8,759 nt of DNA, from the NCBI GenBank assembly GCA_045112425.1, contig JBGUHV010000001.1, positions 1 through 8,759 on the forward strand, read 5' to 3'. Positions 1-6,956 of this stretch are shown in pieces. The position numbers were made by a program, and so were the translations under genes. The first letter of the stretch is position 1, and each line of letters opens with the position of its first letter. The notes beneath the pieces are model-generated. The model saw only the letters and a list, made by a program, of their open reading frames with translations. It was not told where the DNA came from and ran no database searches. The DNA is from CAG-103 sp045112425. Its GTDB lineage: Bacteria > Bacillota > Clostridia > Oscillospirales > Oscillospiraceae.

Positions 1-11
1 CCCCCCCCCCC
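1..11. repeat. Homopolymeric C run at window edge
   Basis: The first 11 bases are all C (G on the transcribed minus strand), about 20 bases beyond the stop of the ECF-like gene. On the minus strand it reads GCGGA followed by the G run. It could be a slippage-prone tract before a further gene or an artefact of a contig end. The window does not extend far enough to decide. Confidence 0.5.
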
Positions 12-29
12 TCCGCTCTATTTTCGATT

Positions 30-575
30 TTATTCAGCAGGCACAGCCAGATTCGGAAAGATGCTGCGCGCAGGCTTCTCCAGCGCCATGCAGATCGGCA
101 GGCTGAGGATCAGCATGACCGCGTCGGCAACAAAGGCAGAGAAATTCTTTCCGATGCGCACGCCCATCGGCTGCAGATACAGGAGACTCTCCGTCGCGGA
201 TTTGACCAGCAGGATGCCCACAGCGCAGGCCGCCGTGACCACAAGCACATGGACGAGCAGCCGCAGCGCCTGAGCGTGCATGCGCCGGGTTGCCTTAAAG
301 CAGCTGCCGACGGCGAGCCCAATGACGACGTTTCCCAGCGCCCAGCCCGGCATACCGCGCAGGCCGCTGATGACGACGCAATAGAGAATCACGCCGAAGA
401 TGCCTACCACGGTGCCGCTCAGCGTACCGAAGCACCAGCAGTAGACCGCCATGACGACGTAACCAAGGCAGAGATAGTAGTTTTCAAACACGGGAACCTG
501 CAGACACATGGAAAGCACCACAAACAGCGCGATTCCGATAGCAAGAAGGGAGAGCTTCTTCGTTTTCAGTGACAT
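30..575 (-). CDS. ECF transporter S component-like membrane protein
   Basis: This 181-residue, very hydrophobic protein has about six predicted membrane spans (roughly residues 8-27, 32-48, 51-70, 76-92, 103-125 and 146-164). That size and topology fit substrate-binding S components of energy-coupling-factor vitamin or metal transporters, which sit in the cytoplasmic membrane and work with a shared EcfT and two ATPases. The GMPGWALGN segment near residues 74-82 and the second half ending in a short amphipathic tail also fit. The substrate cannot be read from the sequence. The ATG at 573-575 is supported by AAAGGAG at 584-590, eight bases upstream. No EcfA or EcfT gene is visible, so it would rely on a module encoded elsewhere, as in group II ECF systems. 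A terminator-like hairpin (786-822) and a structured leader separate it from the SLH gene upstream. The family call is by pattern recognition; another small multi-span protein is possible. Confidence 0.7.
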   Translation of the reverse strand: MSLKTKKLSLLAIGIALFVVLSMCLQVPVFENYYLCLGYVVMAVYCWCFGTLSGTVVGIFGVILYCVVISGLRGMPGWALGNVVIGLAVGSCFKATRRMHAQALRLLVHVLVVTAACAVGILLVKSATESLLYLQPMGVRIGKNFSAFVADAVMLILSLPICMALEKPARSIFPNLAVPAE

Positions 576-583
576 GGGGTTCG

Positions 584-590
584 CTCCTTT
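584..590 (-). promoter_or_regulatory. Ribosome binding site of the ECF-like gene
   Basis: The minus strand reads AAAGGAG, eight bases before the ATG at 575. It is a near-ideal Shine-Dalgarno site and fixes the start codon. Confidence 0.85.
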
Positions 591-730
591 CCGAATGACA
601 ATGCCTGTATTTCAGGGAGTATTCCCGGCTGCGGTCGGCGCAGCTCCTCCCTGCATCATCAGCATACATCCGATCGAAAATGTCCGCAATCCACTTTCGG
701 GTGAAGATCGGTAGAGATTCTCACCGATTA
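591..730 (-). promoter_or_regulatory. Structured 5' leader of the ECF-like gene (possible cis-regulator)
   Basis: The stretch before the ECF-like gene contains no ORF of note but two clear hairpins. One pairs ATCGGT (707-712) with ACCGAT (723-728). The other pairs CAGGGAG (613-619) with CTCCCTG (647-653) and encloses GCTGCG (628-633) pairing with CGCAGC (639-644) around a 5-base loop. The second ends about 22 bases before the ribosome site. ECF S-component genes in Firmicutes are often under riboswitch control, so this leader is a candidate. I could not match it to TPP, FMN, cobalamin, folate, preQ1 or purine consensus patterns from memory. Its function is therefore inference and no class is proposed. 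Confidence 0.35.
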
Positions 731-785
731 GAAAAACGAAGCTATGAGCAGGAGGAAAACAGAAAAACGAATGAATTAAAACGCG

Positions 786-822
786 AAAAAGCCCTGTAAT
801 CGCTAAAATGACAGGACTTTTC
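786..822 (-). terminator. Rho-independent terminator-like hairpin
   Basis: On the minus strand AAAAGTCCTGT pairs with ACAGGGCTTTT across a 13-base loop. All pairs hold with one U-G wobble, and the 3' arm runs into five Ts (786-790). On the plus strand the same pair becomes a C-A mismatch, so the structure fits minus-strand transcripts better. It would end read-through from the giant SLH gene before the ECF leader. The loop is longer and the stem more AT-rich than in the terminator at 6095. Confidence 0.6.
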
Positions 823-856
823 CATGGAGCCGCCTTCGACTTTGATACAATTTCAA

Positions 857-890
857 AGGGGGGTGCAATTTTTCGCTTAGGGGGGTTCAA
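857..890. repeat. Tandem G-rich motif, two copies 22 bp apart
   Basis: AGGGGGGTGCAA at 857-868 is repeated as AGGGGGGTTCAA at 879-890, with the same spacing of Gs and the same CAA. A third related motif, AGGGGGTTCAA, lies at 6911-6921 at the edge of the distant repeat copy. Short spaced motifs of this kind resemble multiple transposase-binding sites at insertion-sequence ends (for example IS21-type ends), but no transposase is present. Confidence 0.6.
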
Positions 891-925
891 ATTGAACGAT
901 TCCCTATTTCAGTAAATAATTATGT

Positions 926-973
926 AAACCATGTCGGATTTACGTCAAAAAAGCCGTAATTCCGGCATGGTTT
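926..973. terminator. Long hairpin A in repeat copy 1, terminator-like
   Basis: CCATGTCGGATTTACG (929-944) pairs with CGTAATTCCGGCATGG (955-970), extended by AAA/TTT on either side. Sixteen positions contain one true mismatch (T-T) and one T-G wobble in the plus-strand RNA. TTTTT at 971-975 makes it a good plus-strand terminator. On the minus strand it is followed by the weaker TTTACATAATTATTT, so it may work in both directions. Confidence 0.6.
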
Positions 974-995
974 TTCATAAAAAGTTGACCGTTAC

Positions 996-1023
996 CTCCC
1001 CGGGGATGTTTCGCTCCGGGGAG
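996..1023 (-). other. GC-rich hairpin B in repeat copy 1
   Basis: CTCCCCGG (996-1003) pairs perfectly with CCGGGGAG (1016-1023) around a 12-base loop. In the minus-strand transcript it lies about 60 bases past the stop of the SLH gene and precedes hairpin A. It lacks an immediate T tract, so it is more likely a stabilising or binding structure than a terminator on its own. Confidence 0.6.
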
Positions 1024-1083
1024 TGCTTATGTATCATTACATTGGTTGGTTTATCACCGAAAATAGTTCACGCCTTCTGCTAT

Positions 1084-4000
1084 TTATTCACAGACAGTTT
1101 CCTGAAATCGCATGAGGATGGTGGCAGTCTCGGCTCTGGTGGCGCTGCCCTTCGGCACCAGGGTCGTTTCGCTGCGGCCGGTGATCAGGCCCTCGGCGTT
1201 GGCCCACTGCATGGCCGCCTTTGCCCAGGGGCTGATCTGCTTGGCGTCGGCGTAACCGGACAGGTCTGCCGTCTTCCCGACGTTGTAATCTTTGTACCTG
1301 GCATAGCGCTGGAGCATAGCGGCGAACTGCTCTCGGGTGAGGGTGTCCATGGGGCCGAATCTGCCGTCGCCGTAGCCCTCCACGATGCCGTTGGAGGTCG
1401 CCCAGATCACCGCGTCGGTGTACCACTGGTCTGCCTTCACATCGGTGAAGGGGTTCTTCCCCAAGGCCTTGGGGGACTTCTCCATCCGATAGAGGATCGT
1501 GACCAGCATGGCGCGGGTGGTGCTGCCGTCGGGATCGAATTTGTCCTTCGACACGCCGTTCATGAGCTGATTTTCCACGGCGTAGTCCACCGCGGTGTGA
1601 TACCAGGCGTGCTGGTTCACATCCGCAAACTGCTTCGCGGGGCAGTCGTGATCACTGCTGAAGCTCTGGATCTGCTCCAAGGGGTTCGCCACATAGACCG
1701 CACGGTTGGACGCCGGTTCCCCACTCTCATCCACCAGAGAGAAGGTGACGCCACGCAGACCCTCCATGACCCCCTGCTTCCAGATGGGCTCCATGTCGAT
1801 GTCGTAGTGGTAGATCTGCCCGGTGTAATCGTCGTCATCGGCATCGAAGCGCATCAGCTGTTCCCTGGTGGGCAGGCTGAAGGTCATGGTGCGCTCCTTG
1901 CCGCTGTCGCCATAGTCGAACACCGCCTGGATGACGGGGGTCTCCTGGCCGATGAGGGTGTTGTTCTCAATGGCGGTACTGACATAGTGACTGCCGCCGA
2001 TGACCACACTCTCGGCGCTAAAAGAGGTGTTGTCCGCTTTGAGTACCGCGGCGTTCACGAAATCATCCATATCGCCGGTATACTTGTTCACCTCAAGATC
2101 CACGATGACCTGGTGCTCTTTGTTGCAATCCCAGTTGGGGTTGGGCCGCACCTGGAGATGATCCACACGGCTGTCACCGGGATAGAGCATCGCGCCGGTG
2201 ACATTCATGTGCTGCGCATCCCTTCCGTTGATCACCGGCGTCAGCTTGGTGCCGTTCTCGTCGGTGATGGTATACTGGGCAGAGGCGATGCCGGCGAAGC
2301 CGTAGTTTTTCAGCGTGGCGTAGATGTCGATCACCGGCTGGCCCTGCTGCACCAGGTAGTCGGGGATCTTCACGTCCGTCACCAGCATGCCGCTGTCGGC
2401 GTTCTGCTGCCAGGTGCGGATCTTGGTGTTTGCTTTCGGGTTGGTGCTGGGGGTGGTGTAGACCACGAAGAGCCCCGGAGACTTGCACTCGTTGGGATTG
2501 TAGGCCGCGGCGAAGACATTGACCTGCTCCCCCTTGGCAAATTTCAGCTCCAGAGGGCCATGGAGCTGGGTGACCACCTCGCCGGTCCATGTTTCCTCGG
2601 TGGTCAGGGTGTAGACCTGGAGCTTGTTGTCGGTCAGGGTGCTGGTGCCGGCGTCCACGTCCACGTCATAGCGCCCCACCACATCGATGATGTAGATGGC
2701 CGACTGGGCCTGGTTGGTAATCATGGCGTAGGAGTTGTCCACGGAGACGATGCCGTTGCCGCCCTGGACCTTCTCCACCACCCATTCGTAGCTGGAGCCG
2801 CTGGTCTTTTTGTTCATCCAGTAGACACTGTCACCGGCGATGAAGTAGTTGCAGCCGTTGAGATACTTCCAGTTGGTGACGAGGCTGTTGAAGTCCACCC
2901 GGTCGGTGCCGATGTCCGCGGGGTCGATGAGCCCGTCGATGTCCACCCGGATGTTGCAGCGCAGGTCTCTGGCATAGAAGCCGTTGGCACCGTAGCCCTT
3001 CATCACCAGCCACTTGTCCGAGGAGGCATAGGGATCCGCCTGCCAGTAGGTGGGCTCGTTGGGGGCGATGACGCCGTTGGAGCAGATCTTGTTCTGGCCG
3101 AGATTCGTGTAGCTGCGCACCTCGGGGTTCCCGGGCTCACAGCTGGAGATCCAGTAGTTCGTGTAGGTGGGAACGGCACTGATATAGCTCTTGAGGGTGT
3201 TGAACTGGGCACCGTTACTGTCCTGCAGCTGGGTGGCGGCGTAGGCCACGGAGCAGTAGGCCTCTCTGCCTGCGGGCATGGGAGCGCTGTAGAGCACCTG
3301 GCCCTGCTTGGCGGGATCACTGACCACCACAGAGCTCACGGTCTCACTCTCGTCCACGTCCACCACCATGGCCACCACGTCGGTGCTGCGCATGCGCTCA
3401 CTCTCCGGCAGGGTGCAGTCGGCCACGACGGCGCCGATGTAGACCTTGTCCCAATAGTTCGGGTCCCCTCGGTTGGTGTGGTTGGGAACCACCACGAACT
3501 CCGTGACGGAACGGGTCTCCCCCTCCGGCAGGGTGACCTTGTTATAGCCCTGGTAGAAGGCGCCGGTGTCGGGGTCCTGCCGCTGATAGTAAATGTCCGT
3601 CCGCTTGCCGTTGGAGCAGATCCGGAACAGGGCGTTGTAGCTCTTGGTGGTGACCATCTGGATCTGGGTGTCAGGGTAGATGTCATAGTCCAGGGTCCGG
3701 GTGTTGGAGCTGCCCTCCAGCTGCTGGTTTTGCAGAATGAAGTATTCGTCGTGCTCCTTGCCGTCATCCATCAGAGCAGGCGTCATCTTCTCGGCGCAGG
3801 CCGCAAGATCCACTTCCTCAAACTCCATGTTCTCCACCGCCTCGGCCATCAGCCTGGCGGAGTCCCAGTCGCTGTCGTAGATCCGCTTGGCGTCCTGGAG
3901 GCATTCCAGATTGATCTGTCCGGTGTAGACCAGCAGATAGTATTCGATCCGCATGCCGTAAAGGATGTCAATGAAGGTGTGCGGGTTCTCCACCAGGGAA

Positions 4001-5910
4001 GCGCTGCCCTTGCCCAAAACGGTGGCAATGTCCATATTGGCATAGCCGATGGCGCAGGCGCCCAAAACGCCCTTTACGCCCACACCGCCGAAGACCGAGA
4101 AGCTGAGGATCACCTCGATTCTGCCGCTCCAGTCGTCGCTGCCGTTGTTGGCGTATTTCCACTTGGTGTCGCTGGCCTCCCCCGCCGGGGGCTTGTCCAT
4201 GCTGAAGCTCACGTTCAGCGTGGTTTTGACGGCGATGCCCGCCTCAAAGCCCACGTAGGCCGGGATCACCACCGGTCCCGCGGTGAAGAGGAAATACTCC
4301 GTGATGCCGCCGGAAAAGCTTCCGCAAAACAGGATGCCGCCGGTGCCGTAGCTGTCCTTGGTCTCGGCGTTGTAGTTGGAGCGGAGAAACACCGAGAAGC
4401 TCATGGAGAAGTTGTAGCTCTTGTTGCTGACGCACTTGATCTTATCGGTGGAGTTCAAAACCGCCTTGCCGCTTCGCATATTCTCGGCGTTTTCCCAGAA
4501 GCTCCGCTCGAAGACCTCGAAGGCGGATCGGGTGGTTTCCAGATTCTTGGGGTTCCAGGATTTCGCGAACAGGGAGCTGTACTTGGTCTCCATCTCCGGC
4601 GCCAGTCTGGTGATGTCGTAGGAGGCCATGAGAATCATGTTGCCGTCGGGGAAAAAGCCCACGGTCACCGGCACCTGGAGGATCTGGAAGGTGCTGTTGA
4701 GCATGCCGGCGCCGCCCATCTTGTCCGCCAGGTTGCCGGGGGCGGACTTGGTGGTGACTGGCATTTCGGTTTTGTTGGTGCCGAGGTTGTTGAATACCGC
4801 GTTTTTCACGGTGAGGTGATTCAGTCTGAAGGTATCGCTGCTCACCTTGACGGCCACTTCATCGCCGGCCTGCAGCAGGCCCGCCTGCTGCTCCACCCAG
4901 CGCTTTTCGGCGGTGTAGACTCTGGTGTTCGCGTCATAGGTATAGCCGGAGGAACTGCTGATGGTGAGAATGGTCTTGCCGCGGTTGGCAGACTGGATCT
5001 CCACGGAGCTGGGGAAGCTGGCGTTGCCGGACTTCGTCACCAGCACCTTCAAAGAGAGATTGTCGGTGTCGTGATCCATGAGGGAGAGGGTGGTCTCCTC
5101 GTTCATCAGATCCTTGCCGGAGAGATCCACGCCGCGGAGGTAGAGATCGTTGCTCTTGCTTTGCTCCAGGGCATAGGTGTATTTTTCGCCGGCCTCCATG
5201 AGCTTGTCCAGCACCGAGACGGCACGGTAGCCCTCGGCCTGGATGTCTACGATACCGAAGCAGCTGTCCGGGATGTCGTCGAAGACCGCAATGCCGGGGG
5301 TGTTGCCGCCGGTGGTGACGGTGCTCTTGGTCTGCCGCGCTCCGGCGTCATCCAGATAGGAGATAGTCACAAGAGCGCCCGCGATGCCCTCACCGGCGGT
5401 GTCCTTCACCCAGAAGCACAGGGCGTCCTTGTCCACCACAAAGACCCAGGCGCCGGCGTTGGCGTCAGCTCCCAGAACCTTGACCTTCTCTTCCCTGTTA
5501 GCCTGGAGCCCCACCTCGGAGCCCATGAGCAGACTGCCGCCCTTCAAGTAAGCCTGCAGGCCGCCGTCTTCCACAAAGTGGTCGGCGCTCTCCAAGACCT
5601 GGGCAGCCTCCTTGTCCTCCACGGGCTCGAAATCCAGCGTCCGATCCATATCGTCGAAGAATCTGGCCCAGGCCTCATCGGAGAACATGGAGTCCATTTC
5701 GTTTGCGGCCTCGGTGTCGATCTGTCCGTAGACGTCCGTGAGGTTTGACGTCTCCCTGGGGTACTTGCTGGAGTCGGTGGTGTTGTAGAGCATGGGGCTG
5801 TCGCTGGCAGGGAGATCCGTGGGCTCCGCCGCCGAAACGCCGGGGATCATGACGCTCATGAGCATCCATACCGCCAGAAACAGGCTGGCCGCTCGCTTCA
5901 TTTTCTTCAT
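1084..5910 (-). CDS. Giant secreted SLH-domain surface protein
   Basis: This 1608-residue exoprotein is attached to the cell wall by SLH repeats, a module known to bind pyruvylated secondary cell-wall polymer. Residues 1-27 form a signal peptide (MKKMKR, hydrophobic core, VSA before AEP). Residues 160-230 look like a carboxypeptidase-regulatory or Big-type beta sandwich (KDTAGEGIAGALVTISY). Residues 530-640 hold unusual long hydrophobic, glycine-rich beta-like stretches. Residues 1010-1080 resemble propeller-type repeats, and 1190-1225 resemble a CARDB-like fold. SLH repeats lie at about 1427-1476, 1487-1538 and 1549-1604, preceded by DCPAKQFADV. Only the third keeps TRAE; the others read TRAM and TREQ. 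I chose the ATG at 5910 because AAAGGAG lies at 5922-5928 and a signal peptide follows at once; an in-frame TTG at 5946 would add 12 hydrophilic residues and lies beyond the ribosome site. The function of residues 28-1420 is unknown. It has its own promoter and is followed by the long repeat. Confidence 0.92.
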   Translation of the reverse strand: MKKMKRAASLFLAVWMLMSVMIPGVSAAEPTDLPASDSPMLYNTTDSSKYPRETSNLTDVYGQIDTEAANEMDSMFSDEAWARFFDDMDRTLDFEPVEDKEAAQVLESADHFVEDGGLQAYLKGGSLLMGSEVGLQANREEKVKVLGADANAGAWVFVVDKDALCFWVKDTAGEGIAGALVTISYLDDAGARQTKSTVTTGGNTPGIAVFDDIPDSCFGIVDIQAEGYRAVSVLDKLMEAGEKYTYALEQSKSNDLYLRGVDLSGKDLMNEETTLSLMDHDTDNLSLKVLVTKSGNASFPSSVEIQSANRGKTILTISSSSGYTYDANTRVYTAEKRWVEQQAGLLQAGDEVAVKVSSDTFRLNHLTVKNAVFNNLGTNKTEMPVTTKSAPGNLADKMGGAGMLNSTFQILQVPVTVGFFPDGNMILMASYDITRLAPEMETKYSSLFAKSWNPKNLETTRSAFEVFERSFWENAENMRSGKAVLNSTDKIKCVSNKSYNFSMSFSVFLRSNYNAETKDSYGTGGILFCGSFSGGITEYFLFTAGPVVIPAYVGFEAGIAVKTTLNVSFSMDKPPAGEASDTKWKYANNGSDDWSGRIEVILSFSVFGGVGVKGVLGACAIGYANMDIATVLGKGSASLVENPHTFIDILYGMRIEYYLLVYTGQINLECLQDAKRIYDSDWDSARLMAEAVENMEFEEVDLAACAEKMTPALMDDGKEHDEYFILQNQQLEGSSNTRTLDYDIYPDTQIQMVTTKSYNALFRICSNGKRTDIYYQRQDPDTGAFYQGYNKVTLPEGETRSVTEFVVVPNHTNRGDPNYWDKVYIGAVVADCTLPESERMRSTDVVAMVVDVDESETVSSVVVSDPAKQGQVLYSAPMPAGREAYCSVAYAATQLQDSNGAQFNTLKSYISAVPTYTNYWISSCEPGNPEVRSYTNLGQNKICSNGVIAPNEPTYWQADPYASSDKWLVMKGYGANGFYARDLRCNIRVDIDGLIDPADIGTDRVDFNSLVTNWKYLNGCNYFIAGDSVYWMNKKTSGSSYEWVVEKVQGGNGIVSVDNSYAMITNQAQSAIYIIDVVGRYDVDVDAGTSTLTDNKLQVYTLTTEETWTGEVVTQLHGPLELKFAKGEQVNVFAAAYNPNECKSPGLFVVYTTPSTNPKANTKIRTWQQNADSGMLVTDVKIPDYLVQQGQPVIDIYATLKNYGFAGIASAQYTITDENGTKLTPVINGRDAQHMNVTGAMLYPGDSRVDHLQVRPNPNWDCNKEHQVIVDLEVNKYTGDMDDFVNAAVLKADNTSFSAESVVIGGSHYVSTAIENNTLIGQETPVIQAVFDYGDSGKERTMTFSLPTREQLMRFDADDDDYTGQIYHYDIDMEPIWKQGVMEGLRGVTFSLVDESGEPASNRAVYVANPLEQIQSFSSDHDCPAKQFADVNQHAWYHTAVDYAVENQLMNGVSKDKFDPDGSTTRAMLVTILYRMEKSPKALGKNPFTDVKADQWYTDAVIWATSNGIVEGYGDGRFGPMDTLTREQFAAMLQRYARYKDYNVGKTADLSGYADAKQISPWAKAAMQWANAEGLITGRSETTLVPKGSATRAETATILMRFQETVCE

Positions 5911-5921
5911 TCTCAGATTCT

Positions 5922-5928
5922 CTCCTTT
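5922..5928 (-). promoter_or_regulatory. Ribosome binding site that sets the giant gene start
   Basis: The minus strand reads AAAGGAG, 11 bases before the ATG at 5910. The position rules out the upstream in-frame TTG (5946) as the normal start and leaves a classical signal peptide at the N terminus. Confidence 0.8.
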
Positions 5929-5965
5929 TTCGTCCGTTTTTCCCAATACTGTCAGTTAGTAATCA

Positions 5966-5994
5966 ATTATACCGCGAAGCGATCAAAATTTCCA
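5966..5994 (-). promoter_or_regulatory. Sigma-A-type promoter of the giant SLH gene
   Basis: On the minus strand, TGGAAA (5994-5989) is followed after exactly 17 bases by a perfect TATAAT (5971-5966). Transcription would begin near 5958, giving a leader of about 45-50 bases before the ATG at 5910. It lies downstream of the terminator at 6095-6137, so the giant gene is probably its own transcription unit. Confidence 0.75.
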
Positions 5995-6094
5995 GAGGGA
6001 ATTCCAATTTTATTCTAACACCACAGCAAACACAGCTGTGCCGCAAAGCCCGCCGATTTCTGGTTTCAATTGCCGGTTTTATCGCTCAAATCTG

Positions 6095-6137
6095 AAAAAA
6101 CGATCCCAAAATCCGAAGATTTCAGGATCGTTTTTTT
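6095..6137 (-). terminator. Rho-independent terminator with UUCG tetraloop
   Basis: On the minus strand AACGATCC continues into TGAAATC, a TTCG loop, then GATTTTG and GGATCGTT, followed by a T run. The inner part pairs through two G-U wobbles, giving a long uninterrupted stem capped by the very stable C(UUCG)G loop. A on one side and T on the other make it potentially bidirectional. It begins 28 bases past the stop of the 215-residue gene and insulates the giant gene's promoter. Confidence 0.9.
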
Positions 6138-6164
6138 CAGCTCCGGGATTTCCGGGAACATGCT

Positions 6165-6812
6165 TCAAGGGTCTCGGATCAGATTGGACAGCAGCTTCGG
6201 GGCCGCGCTTTTGAGATCGACGCTCTCGTCGGTGAGGACAATGAGCAGCCGGTTTCCTTTTCGTAAGTACAGCTTCGGGAAAGCAGCCTCCACGATCCCT
6301 GCGTAGTCCGCCCCTGCAAGCTCGAAGGGCTCTGCGGATTTCGGCAGCTCCTCCTGAAGGTACTTTTCCGCAATGGGCCCGCTTCTGGCCTCATACCAGG
6401 TGGCGTGGTAGCGTTTGCCATCCGCCCCGGCGTCGATCATCTGGATGTCGGAAAACAGGATGTCCCGGTAGCGGTCCTCGATGTAGTGCAGGTTCTCCGT
6501 CCAGCGATTGGTTTCGAGGCAGGGCTCGATTTTCGCCCAGCTCTCCGGGGCCCACTCCGACAGCGGCAGCGGATGGGTCAGATCATAGGTGCCGTTGTCC
6601 GCGGAGCTGAGCCGGGTCTCCGGGAAGTCGTGGCTGACTTTGATGCCGATCAGCAGGGCAAAGATGCCGAGAAAGGAGATCGCCATCCACACTGTGTTGA
6701 ACATCAGCGCCCGCCGGTAGGGCACGTGGTGGGAAAAGCCCTCGCCGCTGTTCAGCTTCTTCAGAAATCGATCATACCTTGTGATGTTCAGCGCCGAGCT
6801 GAACAGCGCCAC
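6165..6812 (-). CDS. Single-span membrane protein of unknown function, start uncertain
   Basis: I do not recognise a family. The 215-residue reading has one strong membrane span at about residues 35-59 (ALMFNTVWMAISFLGIFALL), a basic stretch before it (VPYRR), and a soluble C-terminal domain of about 150 residues rich in aromatic and acidic residues. The basic flank suggests the C-terminal domain lies outside the cell. The start is the main problem. GTG at 6812 lacks a well-spaced ribosome site; AGGGGAAGG at 6828-6836 is 15 bases away. The frame stays open upstream to a TGA at 6855-6857, and the added codons encode a hydrophobic LIITIVALFSSAL, as if a second span had been cut. ATT codons at 6824 or 6821 would fit the ribosome site better. 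The gene may be 5'-truncated next to the repeat copy. A promoter lies at 6877-6906 and a terminator 28 bases after the stop. Confidence 0.65.
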   Translation of the reverse strand: MALFSSALNITRYDRFLKKLNSGEGFSHHVPYRRALMFNTVWMAISFLGIFALLIGIKVSHDFPETRLSSADNGTYDLTHPLPLSEWAPESWAKIEPCLETNRWTENLHYIEDRYRDILFSDIQMIDAGADGKRYHATWYEARSGPIAEKYLQEELPKSAEPFELAGADYAGIVEAAFPKLYLRKGNRLLIVLTDESVDLKSAAPKLLSNLIRDP

Positions 6813-6854
6813 AATGGTAATAATGAGCCTTCCCCTGCGGGAGGTTAATCTGAA

Positions 6855-6879
6855 TCATTTTCAATGAGGAATTATCATT
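6855..6879 (-). promoter_or_regulatory. Alternating inverted TCATT/AATGA motifs at the promoter
   Basis: On the plus strand TCATT (6855-6859), AATGA (6863-6867) and TCATT (6875-6879) alternate, overlapping the -10 box and the probable transcription start. The arrangement recalls operators of Fur- or DtxR-type metalloregulators (GATAAT-like units), but the match is imperfect and AT-rich DNA gives such patterns by chance. Confidence 0.25.
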
Positions 6880-6906
6880 ATAGAAAGCCGTCGAATATTA
6901 TGTAAA
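6877..6906 (-). promoter_or_regulatory. Promoter at the repeat edge driving the 215-residue gene
   Basis: On the minus strand TTTACA (6906-6901) is followed after 18 bases by a perfect TATAAT (6882-6877). The -35 lies in GTTTACATAATA, a motif that also occurs inside the adjacent repeat (6949-6960). The promoter is therefore built partly from repeat-related sequence and would read out of it into the membrane-protein gene. Confidence 0.6.
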
Positions 6907-6956
6907 CTAGAGGGGGTTCAAATTGAACGATTCCCTATTTCGGTAAATTATTATGT

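Larger units (their letters stand above)
881..1039 (-). repeat. Long direct repeat, copy 1, 3' of the giant SLH gene
   Basis: This segment is nearly identical to 6912-7075, with only about ten substitutions and a few single or double-base indels by eye. Starting at GGGGGTTCAAATTGAAC (a 13-bp palindrome GTTCAA-A-TTGAAC is included), it runs through two hairpins (929-970 and 996-1023) and ends about 45 bases from the stop of the gene at 1084. Both copies have the same orientation and both sit directly 3' of an SLH-protein gene. The strand given is that of the flanking genes. It may be an insertion-sequence remnant or MITE, or a conserved 3'-UTR or terminator element. Confidence 0.9.

Noticed and set aside
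660..735. Purine-type riboswitch suggested by CTCTACC next to a short hairpin
   Set aside because: Only the CTACC core matches. The expected second loop, the three-way junction and the closing helix could not be drawn.
612..890. A 92-codon minus-strand frame in the ECF leader region
   Set aside because: It runs through the terminator-like hairpin and the structured leader, has no ribosome site seen and has an unremarkable product, so it is more likely chance.
935..985. Short ATG frames inside the long repeat (about 11-12 codons) as a possible conserved small peptide
   Set aside because: The two copies differ by indels, so the reading frames and products differ, and the nearest purine-rich site is about 16 bases away.
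881..1039. CRISPR repeats
   Set aside because: There are only two copies, about 160 bp long and 6 kb apart, with no spacer-repeat periodicity and no cas genes.
931..5748. A 1605-codon open frame on the plus strand opposite the giant SLH gene
   Set aside because: It lies in exact codon register with the minus gene and is explained by the absence of TTA, CTA and TCA there. Its product is a low-complexity His/Val/Gly/Asp-rich string with no domain, and its first codons lie inside the repeat hairpin. The minus gene has a promoter, ribosome site, signal peptide and SLH domains.
6405..6848. A 147-codon plus-strand frame opposite the 215-residue gene
   Set aside because: It is a codon-register shadow of the minus gene with no ribosome site or recognisable protein features.
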